From contig CALLKF010000198.1 in assembly GCA_938008535.1 (NCBI GenBank), forward strand, positions 1 to 36,867: a DNA stretch of 36,867 nucleotides, in the 5' to 3' direction. This stretch comes from an uncultured Saprospirales bacterium (GTDB lineage Bacteria; Bacteroidota; Bacteroidia; Chitinophagales; JADIYW01). Below the pieces are notes generated by a model. The model saw only the letters and a program-made list of their open reading frames with translations. It was not told where the DNA came from and searched no databases. The translations under genes and the position numbers were made by a program. Below are positions 8,117 to 17,804 of this stretch, piece after piece. The number at the start of each line of letters is the position of its first letter. The stretch's first letter is position 1.

Positions 8117-11026
8117 CTACTGCACTATTATTTTACCGGTGGCAATCTCTGTTGTATCGTTTTTAATCCTGAATAAATAAAATCCTTTTGCCAGATCGCT
8201 GCCATTGATCTCGTATTGATTGTTGTCCGACGATTGTTGCAGTATTTCTTTTCCTGTGATATCAATTAATATCAAACTTGTCTGTTGCAGTTCCATGTTT
8301 TGCAGTTCTATAGTTGTTTTATCTCTAAATGGATTTGGATAAATTTTTACATCTGCTTTTGAATACGTTGGATTAATTGTTTTGCTGATAATGCGTACAT
8401 ATACGTCACCAATTGTATGCATGGTTTTATTGGTAAAGATTGGTGCGTTGTAATCGAAATAAATTTCTGCCTGATTATATATTTTGGTGCCATTCGGATT
8501 GTTTTGTTTTTGCTGAATTCTGAATTTTACAAAACCATGCGACAACTTTTCGTTTTTATTACTGTCAACTAATTTGATACTGTCAAAAATAAATTTAATG
8601 GTGTTGCTATCGGTTCGCATGTAAATATAGCGATGCGAACTCGCGCCTGGTTCAATGGTATTGATGTCTAAGTATTTTGAGATCGTATCCACAATCACCA
8701 CTTTAAAGGCTGTGTCATTTCCGGTGTTTTGGAATCGTATCATATAATCTAATGCAGTATTTTTTTCGATGTTGTGATTAGCAGAAACTCCAATTGGATA
8801 GCCAGTTTTATCGTTTGGATCAAATGAGCCGCGGTTTTGCTGGCAGTCTACACTGCGATACGGCTCGCCATCAAATTCAGGATATTGCGTAATAAAACCA
8901 GTATGAAATTGTCCGTTTACTGGATTGCAACCTTCTATAAATGCGCTTGCAAATTTATCACCAATGGCAGCTGGAAACGCATCATCTTGTTCGGCAATAA
9001 TACCATAGGTTCTGCCACTATCTGTTGCTATAGTAACTATTTTTTGTTGTCCATTATTCAACTGATAATTACCATTTAAACGATTCAAATTATCTTCGAT
9101 AACGATATAGCGTTTTGGGTTTTGCATGTTGCCACCACTGTTTCGCAATTTAAATTCAATGGAATCGTGTTTGCATTGCGCCGATGCGGAAATTACAGGA
9201 CCAGTATAATTGGCAGCTGCACAAACCGTGTCCGGATAGATATGCGCTTCCACACAATGTGTTTGTCCAACAATGGTTGAATCGCAGCGAACCGTGACAT
9301 CAATCGTAAATCTTCCAGACGATAAATAATCGACATTACCGATATTGAAACGCAATACATTATTGCCCAAATTAGTGTAGGCAAGTGATGCAGAATTGAC
9401 AGTTAAAAACCTGTCTAACGCAACATCAATATACGTATTTGGCGATGCGATGGTGCCGTTGTTTTTGTAATTAACTGTATAGATATTAGAAACACAGCGA
9501 CGAAGCATTGGCGTAGAAATATCTACATACATGCTTGGACAAAGTATAGTTGGTTTTAAGTTGAGATTGATGGTATCAATCGTAAAACTATCTAAATACG
9601 CGTACGAAGTTTGCACCGCACAATTGCCTTGAGCAAATAATGGATAGTTGATGTTTGGTTGTGCGGTTATAATAATTTGACCTGTGTCTGCAATCCCTAT
9701 TTCATAATTTCCAAAATTATCAGAAGAAGTGAAATTAGTCGAGTGATTATTTTGTGCAGTAACTGTTATTTGAGGAATATTTTTATCTGTGGGATTTTTT
9801 ATACAATTGTTATTTTGATCTGCAAATATATTGCCTGTTATTACAAAAGGAGTATAATGACCAAGAGAATCAAATCTAATAATCCCGTGAGTAGATAAAT
9901 TGGTAACTTTGTTTGTATAATCTACTCTTAAATATAGATACCCATATTTATCTCTAAAATTCCTTATTCTATCTTGTGAATTGACATAGTAATTAGTAAA
10001 TTGAGGAAGAGTAATCTTCTTTTGAGATATTATTGAACTATCAGTAAAACTAAATTTTGTCATTATAAATTCGTCAGTAGTATCTTTGTCAATTACGGAT
10101 AAGACAGAAGCGTTGTTGTCTTTGATTGATACAATGTGGTTAGTAATATAGTTGTAGTTTATGTTTCCATAAATATTGAACCTGTAATTTTTAATTACAT
10201 TTAATGATTGGTCTAATTCTTTGATCTGGCAATCTTGCAAAGGATTTTGTGCAATAAATAAGTTTCCTTTTTCAATTACATCAGTTAACATGCCATCAGA
10301 AAGTGTATATGATTTAATCAGTGTTAGTGAGCTATCAAATTTAGATAGTGTGCAACAACCTTTAAAAATAAATCCATTGTCTAAAGTTTGATATAAATCG
10401 GGGAAAGATTCATTAGCAGTAGTGGTGTCAATTTTACTATACAAGAAATTTAAATTAAAATCAAATGCTGATTGATATATCAACATCGCTGAAGTAGAAC
10501 TTGCGAATGAAGCAAAATGAGAATAATAAATTTTATTACCAGTTATTGTAATCTTATCAATATCTCTTGCATAATAGTCTGCTAAATTGGATACATTATC
10601 ATCATAAAGTTTGAGTTGTAGTTGCCTGGTAGATTTATTTAACTTACATAAGTACCTGCCTGTATTTGACCAGTGAGTAAAATAAATATTCACACTGTCA
10701 TCTGCAAATGTTGTAAAGCCACGACCTTTTGAACTTTGATTTCTGCTTAAGCTATCCGGCAATACATAATAAAATACATTATTGCCATACTTGTCTAATT
10801 TAACAATAGCTGATATTAGTGAGTCCGGTGAGTTAGGGTATTGATTCATGTTACAAGAAATAACACCGTCATCTTTAGTAGGAAAAAGTAAAGAAAAATT
10901 ACCTGGTTTCACATCAGGAAAAACATTCAAGATTCTTTCCCAACCCTGACTAAAAATGAAATGCGAATTAATTGATAAAATTAATCCAACAATAAATTTT
11001 AAATTGTGTATCATTATATTTTTCAT
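8117..11026 (-). CDS. Large secreted protein with SdrD-B-like, DUF7619-like and T9SS sorting domains
   Basis: The 969-residue product begins with a signal peptide (FIVGLILSINSHFIFSQG). The N-terminal about 380 residues have beta-propeller-like character without a recognised family. A SdrD-B/Cna-like segment follows (GNIFADQNNNCIKNPTDKNIP, near 400), then Ig-like repeats and a conserved block beginning FDPNDKTGYPIGVSANHNIEKN and ending in YFDYNAPIFTN, typical of Bacteroidota DUF7619-type modules. The last about 75 residues are a Por-secretion/T9SS type A sorting domain (VKIYPNPF...GKEILQQ...KGFYLFRI). It is exported by T9SS and anchored or released at the cell surface. It is a single-gene unit with its own terminator. 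Biological role unknown; adhesion or matrix function is a guess. Confidence 0.9.
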   Translation of the reverse strand: MKNIMIHNLKFIVGLILSINSHFIFSQGWERILNVFPDVKPGNFSLLFPTKDDGVISCNMNQYPNSPDSLISAIVKLDKYGNNVFYYVLPDSLSRNQSSKGRGFTTFADDSVNIYFTHWSNTGRYLCKLNKSTRQLQLKLYDDNVSNLADYYARDIDKITITGNKIYYSHFASFASSTSAMLIYQSAFDFNLNFLYSKIDTTTANESFPDLYQTLDNGFIFKGCCTLSKFDSSLTLIKSYTLSDGMLTDVIEKGNLFIAQNPLQDCQIKELDQSLNVIKNYRFNIYGNINYNYITNHIVSIKDNNASVLSVIDKDTTDEFIMTKFSFTDSSIISQKKITLPQFTNYYVNSQDRIRNFRDKYGYLYLRVDYTNKVTNLSTHGIIRFDSLGHYTPFVITGNIFADQNNNCIKNPTDKNIPQITVTAQNNHSTNFTSSDNFGNYEIGIADTGQIIITAQPNINYPLFAQGNCAVQTSYAYLDSFTIDTINLNLKPTILCPSMYVDISTPMLRRCVSNIYTVNYKNNGTIASPNTYIDVALDRFLTVNSASLAYTNLGNNVLRFNIGNVDYLSSGRFTIDVTVRCDSTIVGQTHCVEAHIYPDTVCAAANYTGPVISASAQCKHDSIEFKLRNSGGNMQNPKRYIVIEDNLNRLNGNYQLNNGQQKIVTIATDSGRTYGIIAEQDDAFPAAIGDKFASAFIEGCNPVNGQFHTGFITQYPEFDGEPYRSVDCQQNRGSFDPNDKTGYPIGVSANHNIEKNTALDYMIRFQNTGNDTAFKVVIVDTISKYLDINTIEPGASSHRYIYMRTDSNTIKFIFDSIKLVDSNKNEKLSHGFVKFRIQQKQNNPNGTKIYNQAEIYFDYNAPIFTNKTMHTIGDVYVRIISKTINPTYSKADVKIYPNPFRDKTTIELQNMELQQTSLILIDITGKEILQQSSDNNQYEINGSDLAKGFYLFRIKNDTTEIATGKIIVQ

Positions 11027-11154
11027 GCTTTTAATCTAGCTTTTTAAAATTAATATTCCTTCCTCAATGTTGTTCATAATTCAAATTTGGTTATTAATTT
11101 CAGTTATTACAAATCTATTTTTTACGTAAAATCGGATTTTTGATGTATATTTAT

Positions 11155-11182
11155 AGTAGTAAGTAATAAGTATTAAGTAATA
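11155..11182. repeat. Degenerate heptamer array (AGTAATA type)
   Basis: Four consecutive 7-bp words (agtagta, agtaata, agtatta, agtaata) lie in the divergent gap between the T9SS gene and the 11246 gene. The gap 11027-11245 otherwise shows only AT-rich sequence. Confidence 0.6.
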
Positions 11183-11245
11183 AGATGATTTTACATTAAC
11201 TTTATTTATTACAACAAATTGCTACTAATCAATGTCAGATCTTTT

Positions 11246-12640
11246 ATGTTTGAAAGTAAATTAATCGAAGTCCTGTTGTCGTTTTCAACGACGGAAATAC
11301 AATATTTTAATAAATGGTATCGCTCGCCTATTGCCAACCAGCATGATAAAGTAACGCTGTTGTTTGATTTCATTTATTCTAAAAGAAATATTACACCTGT
11401 TTCCGTACGAAAGGAAAAAGCATTTGCTGCTGTTTTTCCAAACACGGCATTTAATGCACAGGACCTGCGCCATGTGATGAGTTATGCGCTGCATGTTGTA
11501 GAAGATTTTTTAGCCTATCAATCTTTTTTACAGCAACGCAATGCTGCTTCTTTACATTTATTATCGAATTACCAGAAAAGAAATTTGCCTGCACACAGCA
11601 AAACCATTATAGATGCTCTTGCAAAACAAAAGGCAAGCTTTGTTGACAGTACTTATTACCTGGATCAGTTTGAACTGGAAAAGATAAAATACGAAATTGC
11701 TTCCAACAACAAGCGCATCACCATGCTCAATTTACAAGAAGTGGTAGATTCTTTGCATTATTTTACTATCAGTGAGACCTTGCGCTGGGCCTGCATTGCC
11801 TTGTCGCACCAGCAGATCAGCGATACGGCGTATGATATGCATGCGCTGCCAGCTTACCTTGAACTGATAGAACAAAACAGGTACGATTCCATTCCAACTA
11901 TTCAAATTTACTATCCTGTTTACAAGATGATGACGACACAGGAAGAAATTTATTTTTACCAATTAAAAAAACAACTGTTACTGCACGAAAAGCATTTTAC
12001 ATCCAAAGAACTGAAAGATATTTATCTGCTCAGCATTAATTTCTGCATTAAAATGAGCAATAAAGGAAAGCAGCAGTATATACAAGAATTGTTTGACCTC
12101 TATTTACATGCTATAGAAAAAAAGTACCTGATCGAAAACAATGAGCTCAGCCGTTTCTCTTTTTCTAACATTGTGACCAATGGTATTAAACTAAAAGAAT
12201 ACGCCAAAACCATAGCGTTTATTGACACTTACCAGGATTACATACATCCTGATTACCGCGAAAATACAGTTGCCTTTAATTTATCGAAAGTGTGGTCTGC
12301 ACAAAAGCAATATAAAAAAGCCATGCCGACGTTACTGCAAACTGAATTTAAAGATGTAATCTGGCATTTGAATGCTAAGCACCTGTTATTTAAAATGCTG
12401 TATGAAACCAATGAGATAGAGTTATTGCAATCGCAGTTAAGTGCTTTAAAGAATTACATTAAACGCCAAAAGAATATAGGGTATCACGCCGCTTTTTTTA
12501 ATGCGATCATTGAACAGTTTCTGCAACTCATTGCTATACAGCAAGCGAAGAAACAAGAACAGAAATCGTTAAAAATAAATTTCTTATCAAACCCTGACCT
12601 GAAAGATAAAGAGTGGTTTGCAGAGATATTAAAACAGTAA
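11246..12640 (+). CDS. Conserved hypothetical all-helical protein, Bacteroidota family
   Basis: The 464-residue product starts MFESKLIEVL at ATG 11246; the upstream in-frame TTG at 11219 is unlikely. The sequence is almost entirely helical with regular spacing that suggests TPR-like or HEAT-like helical hairpins. It has no signal peptide or membrane segment. The N-terminal pattern (a short helix, then F-x-x-W-x-x-SP and a K-rich helix) recalls a family of about 500-residue proteins seen once per genome in many Bacteroidota; no function is known to me. It is monocistronic, and its stop is 5 bp from the stop of the convergent histidine phosphatase gene, with no terminator between. Confidence 0.75.
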   Translation: MFESKLIEVLLSFSTTEIQYFNKWYRSPIANQHDKVTLLFDFIYSKRNITPVSVRKEKAFAAVFPNTAFNAQDLRHVMSYALHVVEDFLAYQSFLQQRNAASLHLLSNYQKRNLPAHSKTIIDALAKQKASFVDSTYYLDQFELEKIKYEIASNNKRITMLNLQEVVDSLHYFTISETLRWACIALSHQQISDTAYDMHALPAYLELIEQNRYDSIPTIQIYYPVYKMMTTQEEIYFYQLKKQLLLHEKHFTSKELKDIYLLSINFCIKMSNKGKQQYIQELFDLYLHAIEKKYLIENNELSRFSFSNIVTNGIKLKEYAKTIAFIDTYQDYIHPDYRENTVAFNLSKVWSAQKQYKKAMPTLLQTEFKDVIWHLNAKHLLFKMLYETNEIELLQSQLSALKNYIKRQKNIGYHAAFFNAIIEQFLQLIAIQQAKKQEQKSLKINFLSNPDLKDKEWFAEILKQ

Positions 12641-12645
12641 TGTTA

Positions 12646-13338
12646 TTATTTATACGTCCATAGTTTTTTGTGTTCGCCGTCGAAGTGCGCATAATCAGAG
12701 AAGGAAAGCAGTTGTGTGCCGCGTGAAGATGTTTTCAGTTTGGTGATGGATGCGTTGGCAATGTTCAACTGCATTTCAAAGGTTTTCTGAACGGACAAAT
12801 TGAGTATTTTTTGTAGGATGACAGAAATACTTCCACCAGAACTGAATACAAAAACAACATCCTCTTTTTGTGCTTCGTTTTCTATTTTTTGTAAGCCGTT
12901 TTTTACTCGCTCGCAAAAGCTGGTCCAACTTTCGTTATAGTCGTTGTGTTGTCCGCTTGTCCAACGCGTAACAGCACCAATTAATACTTCTGTAATTTTT
13001 TCTTTTGGACTTTTATCTAAGAAAATATCTTTCTTTAGTTCTTCGATGTCTTTATAGCGTGGTTCGTATTTGGCAATAATATCACGATGATCGAATTCGT
13101 TCCAATCATCGTTTGTTATTTTATCAGTGATTTCTATTTGCATTTGTTCTAAACAAAAATCCATCGTTTGCTGATGACGTTTCATGGCACCAGAAATAAT
13201 TTTGGTTGGAATGATTTTACGTTCAACAAAACTTTTACCTAAAATTTTAGCTTGTTCAATTCCTGTTGGTGATAGTGCATCGTATTCTTCCATGCCGAAT
13301 TGCGCTTGTCCGTGACGTATGAGATAGATTGTTGACAT
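12646..13338 (-). CDS. Histidine phosphatase family protein
   Basis: The 230-residue product has the branch-1 signature LIRHGQAQFG at residues 6-15 (the catalytic His is phosphorylated) and an SSGGSISVIL segment near 167 in the position of the usual second-His region. Here S-S-G-G-S lacks the typical SHGG histidine, which would weaken or alter activity. It is the third gene after an acyl-CoA dehydrogenase and an APH-like kinase on the same strand, with 64 bp of heptamer array before it. Inference: it may remove phosphate from an intermediate or by-product of that kinase pathway. It could also be an unrelated sugar phosphatase. Confidence 0.8.
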   Translation of the reverse strand: MSTIYLIRHGQAQFGMEEYDALSPTGIEQAKILGKSFVERKIIPTKIISGAMKRHQQTMDFCLEQMQIEITDKITNDDWNEFDHRDIIAKYEPRYKDIEELKKDIFLDKSPKEKITEVLIGAVTRWTSGQHNDYNESWTSFCERVKNGLQKIENEAQKEDVVFVFSSGGSISVILQKILNLSVQKTFEMQLNIANASITKLKTSSRGTQLLSFSDYAHFDGEHKKLWTYK

Positions 13339-13339
13339 T

Positions 13340-13402
13340 GAGATGTGAGATTTGAGACGAGAGATATGAGAATTTGAATTATTACATTGTTAGATTACTA
13401 CA
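13340..13402. repeat. Degenerate 7/8-bp word array between kinase and phosphatase genes
   Basis: Consecutive heptamers gagatgt, gagattt, gagacga, gagatat, gagaatt and tgaatta are followed by 8-bp words attacatt, gttagatt and actacatt. It fills the whole gap between two genes of one operon, so it is transcribed. Confidence 0.65.
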
Positions 13403-14458
13403 TTACTTAATTAACTTTTTGCATCGCCAGTTTAGGTAGTTGACTAGAATCCACCAGTTTTTGAATGCTTTATTGTTTGTTTGTTTGTGATAATATCGAT
13501 AATAGATTTGTTGTGCAATGACTGCTAATCTAAACAAACCATAGACTTCATAAAACCTAAAATTCTTCTCTTCGAAGTTCATCTTTTCGCAATAGTAATG
13601 GATGACTTCTTTTCTTGTAAGCATGCCTGGAAGATGTGTTGGTTGTCTTCGTGTTGACTTTGCTATAAAGTCATCATCTGCCTGCACCCAATATGCTAAA
13701 GTATTTCCTAAGTCCATCATCGGGTCGCCGATAGTTGCCATTTCCCAATCCAATACACCAATTATTTTCATTGGATTTTCAACATCTAAAATTACATTAT
13801 CAAAGCGATAGTCATTATGTATTAAACATGCTCTTTCTTCTGTTGGAATATTTGCTTTCAGCCAATTAATCACATAATTACATGAAGGAACATTCCATGT
13901 TTTTGCTTTTTTATAACGTTCGCTCCAACCATCAATTTGTCGTTTGCAATAACCTGTTCCTTTTCCGAAAGCATTCAAACCTGTTGTTTGTATGTCTATT
14001 TGATGCAACTCAATCAACTTATCAATTACATTCAGACAAAGTTGCTTTGTTTGCTCAGTCGTTAATACTAAATCTTTAGGCAAGTTCGAACGTGGTATAA
14101 TGCCTTCCACTCTTCGCATGATATAAAAATCACAATCCATTACACTTTGGTCGTTGCAAAACGCTATCATTTCAGGCACAGTGTAATATGGCATCAACGC
14201 TTTTTGAATTTCATATTCACGTTTCATATCATGTGCTGACGCTGCTTTAGTTCCGGCTGGTGGTCTGCGCAAAATTAAATCATGTGAATCATATTTTATG
14301 CGATAAGTCCAATTAGATGCGCCACCTGTGTATTGTGTAATTTCAGGTGTTCCAATTAAGTTTGGAATATGTTGTTTGAGCCAAACATCTACTTTATCTA
14401 ATGGTAATTGTTCTGTGGAACGGACTTCTTTGGCTTTGTCTATTAATTCACTTTTCAT
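13403..14458 (-). CDS. Phosphotransferase family protein (APH-like kinase, ACAD10/11 or LvaA type)
   Basis: The 351-residue product has an aminoglycoside-phosphotransferase fold: a glycine-rich loop GGASNWTYRI (45-54), RRPP (64-67), the Brenner catalytic motif HNDYRFDN (214-221, HxDxxxxN) and the metal-binding LDWEMATIGDP (236-246). This form is characteristic of the kinase half of mammalian ACAD10/ACAD11 and of Pseudomonas LvaA, which phosphorylate 4-hydroxyacyl-CoA. Its ATG overlaps the stop of the acyl-CoA dehydrogenase gene by one base (TAATG), implying translational coupling. Inference: it phosphorylates hydroxyacyl-CoA so the partner dehydrogenase-like enzyme can eliminate or isomerise it. 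An antibiotic-resistance role is unlikely. Confidence 0.9.
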   Translation of the reverse strand: MKSELIDKAKEVRSTEQLPLDKVDVWLKQHIPNLIGTPEITQYTGGASNWTYRIKYDSHDLILRRPPAGTKAASAHDMKREYEIQKALMPYYTVPEMIAFCNDQSVMDCDFYIMRRVEGIIPRSNLPKDLVLTTEQTKQLCLNVIDKLIELHQIDIQTTGLNAFGKGTGYCKRQIDGWSERYKKAKTWNVPSCNYVINWLKANIPTEERACLIHNDYRFDNVILDVENPMKIIGVLDWEMATIGDPMMDLGNTLAYWVQADDDFIAKSTRRQPTHLPGMLTRKEVIHYYCEKMNFEEKNFRFYEVYGLFRLAVIAQQIYYRYYHKQTNNKAFKNWWILVNYLNWRCKKLIK

Positions 14459-15690
14459 TATTTTCCAGCGTTTGGATATTTTAATAATTCCATGCGTGTG
14501 ATGAGGCCACGATGTACAGCATCAGGTCCGTCTGCAATTCTGATACATCTTGCAATACTAAAGAATCCGGTGAATGGAAAATCATGTGAGACACCTGCAC
14601 CGCCGTGAATTTGTATTGCTTCGTCACATACTTGTTGTAATACATTTGGCGCGACCACTTTAATGGCAGAAATTTCTGTCATGGCGCCTAATGCACCAAG
14701 CGTATCTAATTTCCATGCTGCGAAGAAGGTTAATAATCTTGCCTGATCTATTGCTATTCTAAAGTCTGCAATACGTTCACGATTTCCACCTAAATTAATG
14801 ATTGGTTTTCCAAAGGCAACACGTGAAATACTGCGTTCTATAAGCAGTTTCAACACATATTCTGCGGCACCAATGCAACGCATACAATGATGAATTCTGC
14901 CTGGACCGAGTCGACCTTGTGCAATTTCAAAACCACGACCTTTTCCTAAAATTAAATTGGTGAATGGTACCCGAACATTGGTGAATGATACTTCGCCATG
15001 ACCGTAAGGTTCATCGTATTCACCGAATACAGGCAGCATACGCTCGATGCTTACACCTTCAGCATCAATTGGAACCAATACCATGCTGTGCTGTGAATGG
15101 CGATTGGCATTTGCATCGGACAAACCCATGAAAATAATAAATTTACAATCAGGATGACCGATGCCAGATGACCACCATTTAGTGCCATTGATAATAATCT
15201 CATCACCTTCAACAATTGCAGTTGCCTGCATGTTGGTTGCATCAGATGATGCCACATCAGGTTCTGTCATGCAAAACGCAGAACGTATTTCTCCTTTTAA
15301 TAAAGGTGTGAGCCATTTCTCTTTTTGTTCGAAAGTACCATACTTGTGTAACACTTCCATATTTCCAGTGTCTGGTGCATTACAATTAAAAATTTCAGGT
15401 GCTAAAAAACTCTTTCCCATTTCTTCTGCTAATGGTGCATATTCTAACGTAGAAAGTCCTTGCCCATGTTCGGTATCTGGTAAGAATAAATTCCACAAAC
15501 CTTCTGCTTTTGCTTGCTCTTTAAGTGCTTCTATTTCTGGTGACACTGACCACTTTGTCCAATCTTGTCCGTTATTTCTTTGGTGTATATCTTTAAAATA
15601 TTGTGTTTCAAAAGGACGAATTTTATCGTCTATAAACTTCTTTACTTTTTTGATAAGTTGTTGCGTTCGCTCGTTGTGTTGAAAATCCAT
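14458..15690 (-). CDS. Acyl-CoA dehydrogenase, ACAD10/11-like
   Basis: The 410-residue FAD enzyme carries the ACAD11-like signature set: CMTEPDVASSDATN for FAD/substrate binding (about 140-153), INGTKWWSSGIGHPDC (about 168-183), RVAFGKPI, IQIHGGAGVS and RIADGPDAVHRG near the C-terminus, in place of the YEGT catalytic-base segment of short-chain enzymes. It is first in an operon with the APH-like kinase (1-bp overlap) and histidine phosphatase. In mammals the same dehydrogenase and kinase are fused in one protein. Inference: catabolism of 4-hydroxy or other hydroxy fatty acyl-CoAs feeding the beta-oxidation operon 7 kb away. Confidence 0.92.
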   Translation of the reverse strand: MDFQHNERTQQLIKKVKKFIDDKIRPFETQYFKDIHQRNNGQDWTKWSVSPEIEALKEQAKAEGLWNLFLPDTEHGQGLSTLEYAPLAEEMGKSFLAPEIFNCNAPDTGNMEVLHKYGTFEQKEKWLTPLLKGEIRSAFCMTEPDVASSDATNMQATAIVEGDEIIINGTKWWSSGIGHPDCKFIIFMGLSDANANRHSQHSMVLVPIDAEGVSIERMLPVFGEYDEPYGHGEVSFTNVRVPFTNLILGKGRGFEIAQGRLGPGRIHHCMRCIGAAEYVLKLLIERSISRVAFGKPIINLGGNRERIADFRIAIDQARLLTFFAAWKLDTLGALGAMTEISAIKVVAPNVLQQVCDEAIQIHGGAGVSHDFPFTGFFSIARCIRIADGPDAVHRGLITRMELLKYPNAGK

Positions 15691-15767
15691 AATGAAAAAT
15701 AAGTTTACTAAATGTAAGAAGATAATTTTGTTTTTGTAATTCGAAAAACTATTTTCTATTTTTAGAC

Positions 15768-16601
15768 ATGATTACTAGCGAAGTAAACATCACATCTACA
15801 TCAGGAAATACAATAGTATTAACCATGAGAAACCCTGAAGGTGTTGCAAAAGGTATTGTACAAATTAATACCGGCACTTGTATACCACAAAAGACATACT
15901 GGAAGTTTGCTGAATTTTTATGTAACCATGGATATATAACCATCACTTATGATTACAGCGATGCTAGTAATTATTCGTCTGATGTTACACACATTGTTTG
16001 GCTGAAAGATTTAGAATCTGTATTTAATTATGTGCTATCAACTTATCCTTCTTTAAAGAAATATGTAGTTGGACATAGTTCTGGAGGACAACTGGTTGGC
16101 TATATGAATAATTGCGATAAAATTGATAAACTCTTTTTAGTCGCTTGTGCGAATGGTTATATTGGAAATTTAAATTTCATTTCCAGAATTGGCTTAACGC
16201 TATTTTGGAAAATTATAGTTCCTCTTTCTATTAAGAAGTATGGTTTTATGAATAATAAAATTTTAGGCACCAATGGTGGTTTCCCAAAAAACATTATACT
16301 TGAATTGCGCAACTGGTGTTATAATAAAGATTTTTTTGTACCTTTTTTTAAACAAAAAAATATTCCATCTTATTATCACACTATTACAAATCCAGTCAAA
16401 GCGTATCAATTGGCTGATGATGCAATTGCCAACAAAAAAAGCTGCGAATACATTTTAAATCTATATAATAATGCAGAAAAATCGATAGAAATCTTGCACG
16501 CAAAAAATTATGGTATGAAGAAATTCGGTCACCGTGGTTTTTTCTTTGCTGCTGCTGAAAAAAAACTGTGGTATAAATTTTTAGATGATTTAGAAAGTTA
16601 A
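15768..16601 (+). CDS. Alpha/beta hydrolase (COG4757-like)
   Basis: The 277-residue product has the nucleophile elbow VVGHSSGGQL (about 99-108) and a late FGHRGFFF that supplies the catalytic His. The acid probably lies shortly before it. There is no signal peptide. The architecture, with an N-terminal strand pair, a Q-IN-TG oxyanion-like loop and a large cap region rich in aromatic residues, resembles predicted hydrolases of the COG4757 type. The substrate is unknown. It is the first gene of a tight plus-strand run (24 bp to purT, then 12 bp to the flavoprotein). Confidence 0.8.
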   Translation: MITSEVNITSTSGNTIVLTMRNPEGVAKGIVQINTGTCIPQKTYWKFAEFLCNHGYITITYDYSDASNYSSDVTHIVWLKDLESVFNYVLSTYPSLKKYVVGHSSGGQLVGYMNNCDKIDKLFLVACANGYIGNLNFISRIGLTLFWKIIVPLSIKKYGFMNNKILGTNGGFPKNIILELRNWCYNKDFFVPFFKQKNIPSYYHTITNPVKAYQLADDAIANKKSCEYILNLYNNAEKSIEILHAKNYGMKKFGHRGFFFAAAEKKLWYKFLDDLES

Positions 16602-16625
16602 CTTTAGAATTATAAATTTATATCC

Positions 16626-17792
16626 ATGAAAAAGATACTCTTATTAGGTTCAGGTGAATTAGGCAAAGAATTAGTCATTGCACTGAAGCGACTCGGACAA
16701 TATGTGATCTCGGTTGATTCGTATAACGATGCGCCAGCACAACAAGTAGCTGACGAACGCGAAGTGATCAATATGCTGGATGGCGATGCACTCGATGCCA
16801 TTGTTGCAAAGCATCAACCTGATTTGATTGTCCCTGAAATTGAAGCAATACGCACGGAACGATTTTATGATTATGAGCAACAAAGTATCACAGTGGTGCC
16901 GAGTGCAAAGGCAGCAAACTTTACGATGAACCGAAAAGCTATCCGCGATTTAGCTGCTAAAGAATTAGGTTTAAAGACCGCAAAATATGAATACGCCAAT
17001 TCATTAGAAGAACTCATCAAAGCAACCGAGCTCGTTGGCATTCCATGCGTGGTGAAACCATTGATGAGCTCGTCAGGCAAAGGACAATCGGTTATAAAAA
17101 CAACTGAAGATATTGAACGCGCGTGGAATTATGCGCAAAGCGGCAAGCGCGGTGATTACACCGAAGTGATAGCAGAAGCATTTGTAAAATTCCATTCCGA
17201 AATTACCTTATTAACTGTGACACAAAAAAACGGACCGACGTTGTTTTGTCCGCCGATAGGTCATAGACAAGAACGCGGTGATTACCAGGAAAGCTGGCAA
17301 CCAGCATTTATTAATCCGCAAGAATTGGAAGACGCTCAAGACATGGCTGCTGCTGTAACTGAAGCATTAACAGGCGCAGGTATTTTTGGTGTTGAATTTT
17401 TTCTTACGGATGACGGTGTTTATTTTTCGGAACTTTCGCCGCGACCGCATGATACAGGCATGGTGACGCTTGCAGGCACTCAAAATTTTTCTGAATTTGA
17501 ATTGCATGCGCGCGCTATTTTAGGTTTGCCTATTCCTGAAATTACTTTGGAACGAGTTGGCGCAAGTGCCGTAGTTTTAGCTGATAAAGAAGGAATACAT
17601 CCAGCTTATATTGGTTTAGAAAATGCGATGAATCAACCAAAATCAGATGTTCGTATATTTGGAAAACCTGCTACTCGACCATATCGCAGAATGGCTGTTG
17701 CATTGACGTATGATACTGTAAATGCTGATGTGAACGTTGTAAAAGAACGTGCAATTGCTATTGCAAAGATGATAACAGTTGAATCCAAATAA
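16626..17792 (+). CDS. purT: Formate-dependent phosphoribosylglycinamide formyltransferase (GAR transformylase 2)
   Basis: The 388-residue ATP-grasp enzyme has the expected length. It shows the N-terminal GSGELGKE nucleotide fold (8-15), VKPLMSSSGKGQSV as the ATP-grasp loop, GVEFFLTDDGVYFSELSPRPHDTGMVTLA carrying the Mg-ATP ligands, and the C-terminal QNFSEFELHARAILGLPIP segment. It makes formyl-GAR from GAR, formate and ATP in purine biosynthesis. No other pur genes are nearby; its neighbours are a hydrolase and a secreted flavoprotein, so the run is probably co-transcribed by proximity only. Confidence 0.97.
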   Translation: MKKILLLGSGELGKELVIALKRLGQYVISVDSYNDAPAQQVADEREVINMLDGDALDAIVAKHQPDLIVPEIEAIRTERFYDYEQQSITVVPSAKAANFTMNRKAIRDLAAKELGLKTAKYEYANSLEELIKATELVGIPCVVKPLMSSSGKGQSVIKTTEDIERAWNYAQSGKRGDYTEVIAEAFVKFHSEITLLTVTQKNGPTLFCPPIGHRQERGDYQESWQPAFINPQELEDAQDMAAAVTEALTGAGIFGVEFFLTDDGVYFSELSPRPHDTGMVTLAGTQNFSEFELHARAILGLPIPEITLERVGASAVVLADKEGIHPAYIGLENAMNQPKSDVRIFGKPATRPYRRMAVALTYDTVNADVNVVKERAIAIAKMITVESK

Positions 17793-17804
17793 ATTACATT
17801 TTTT

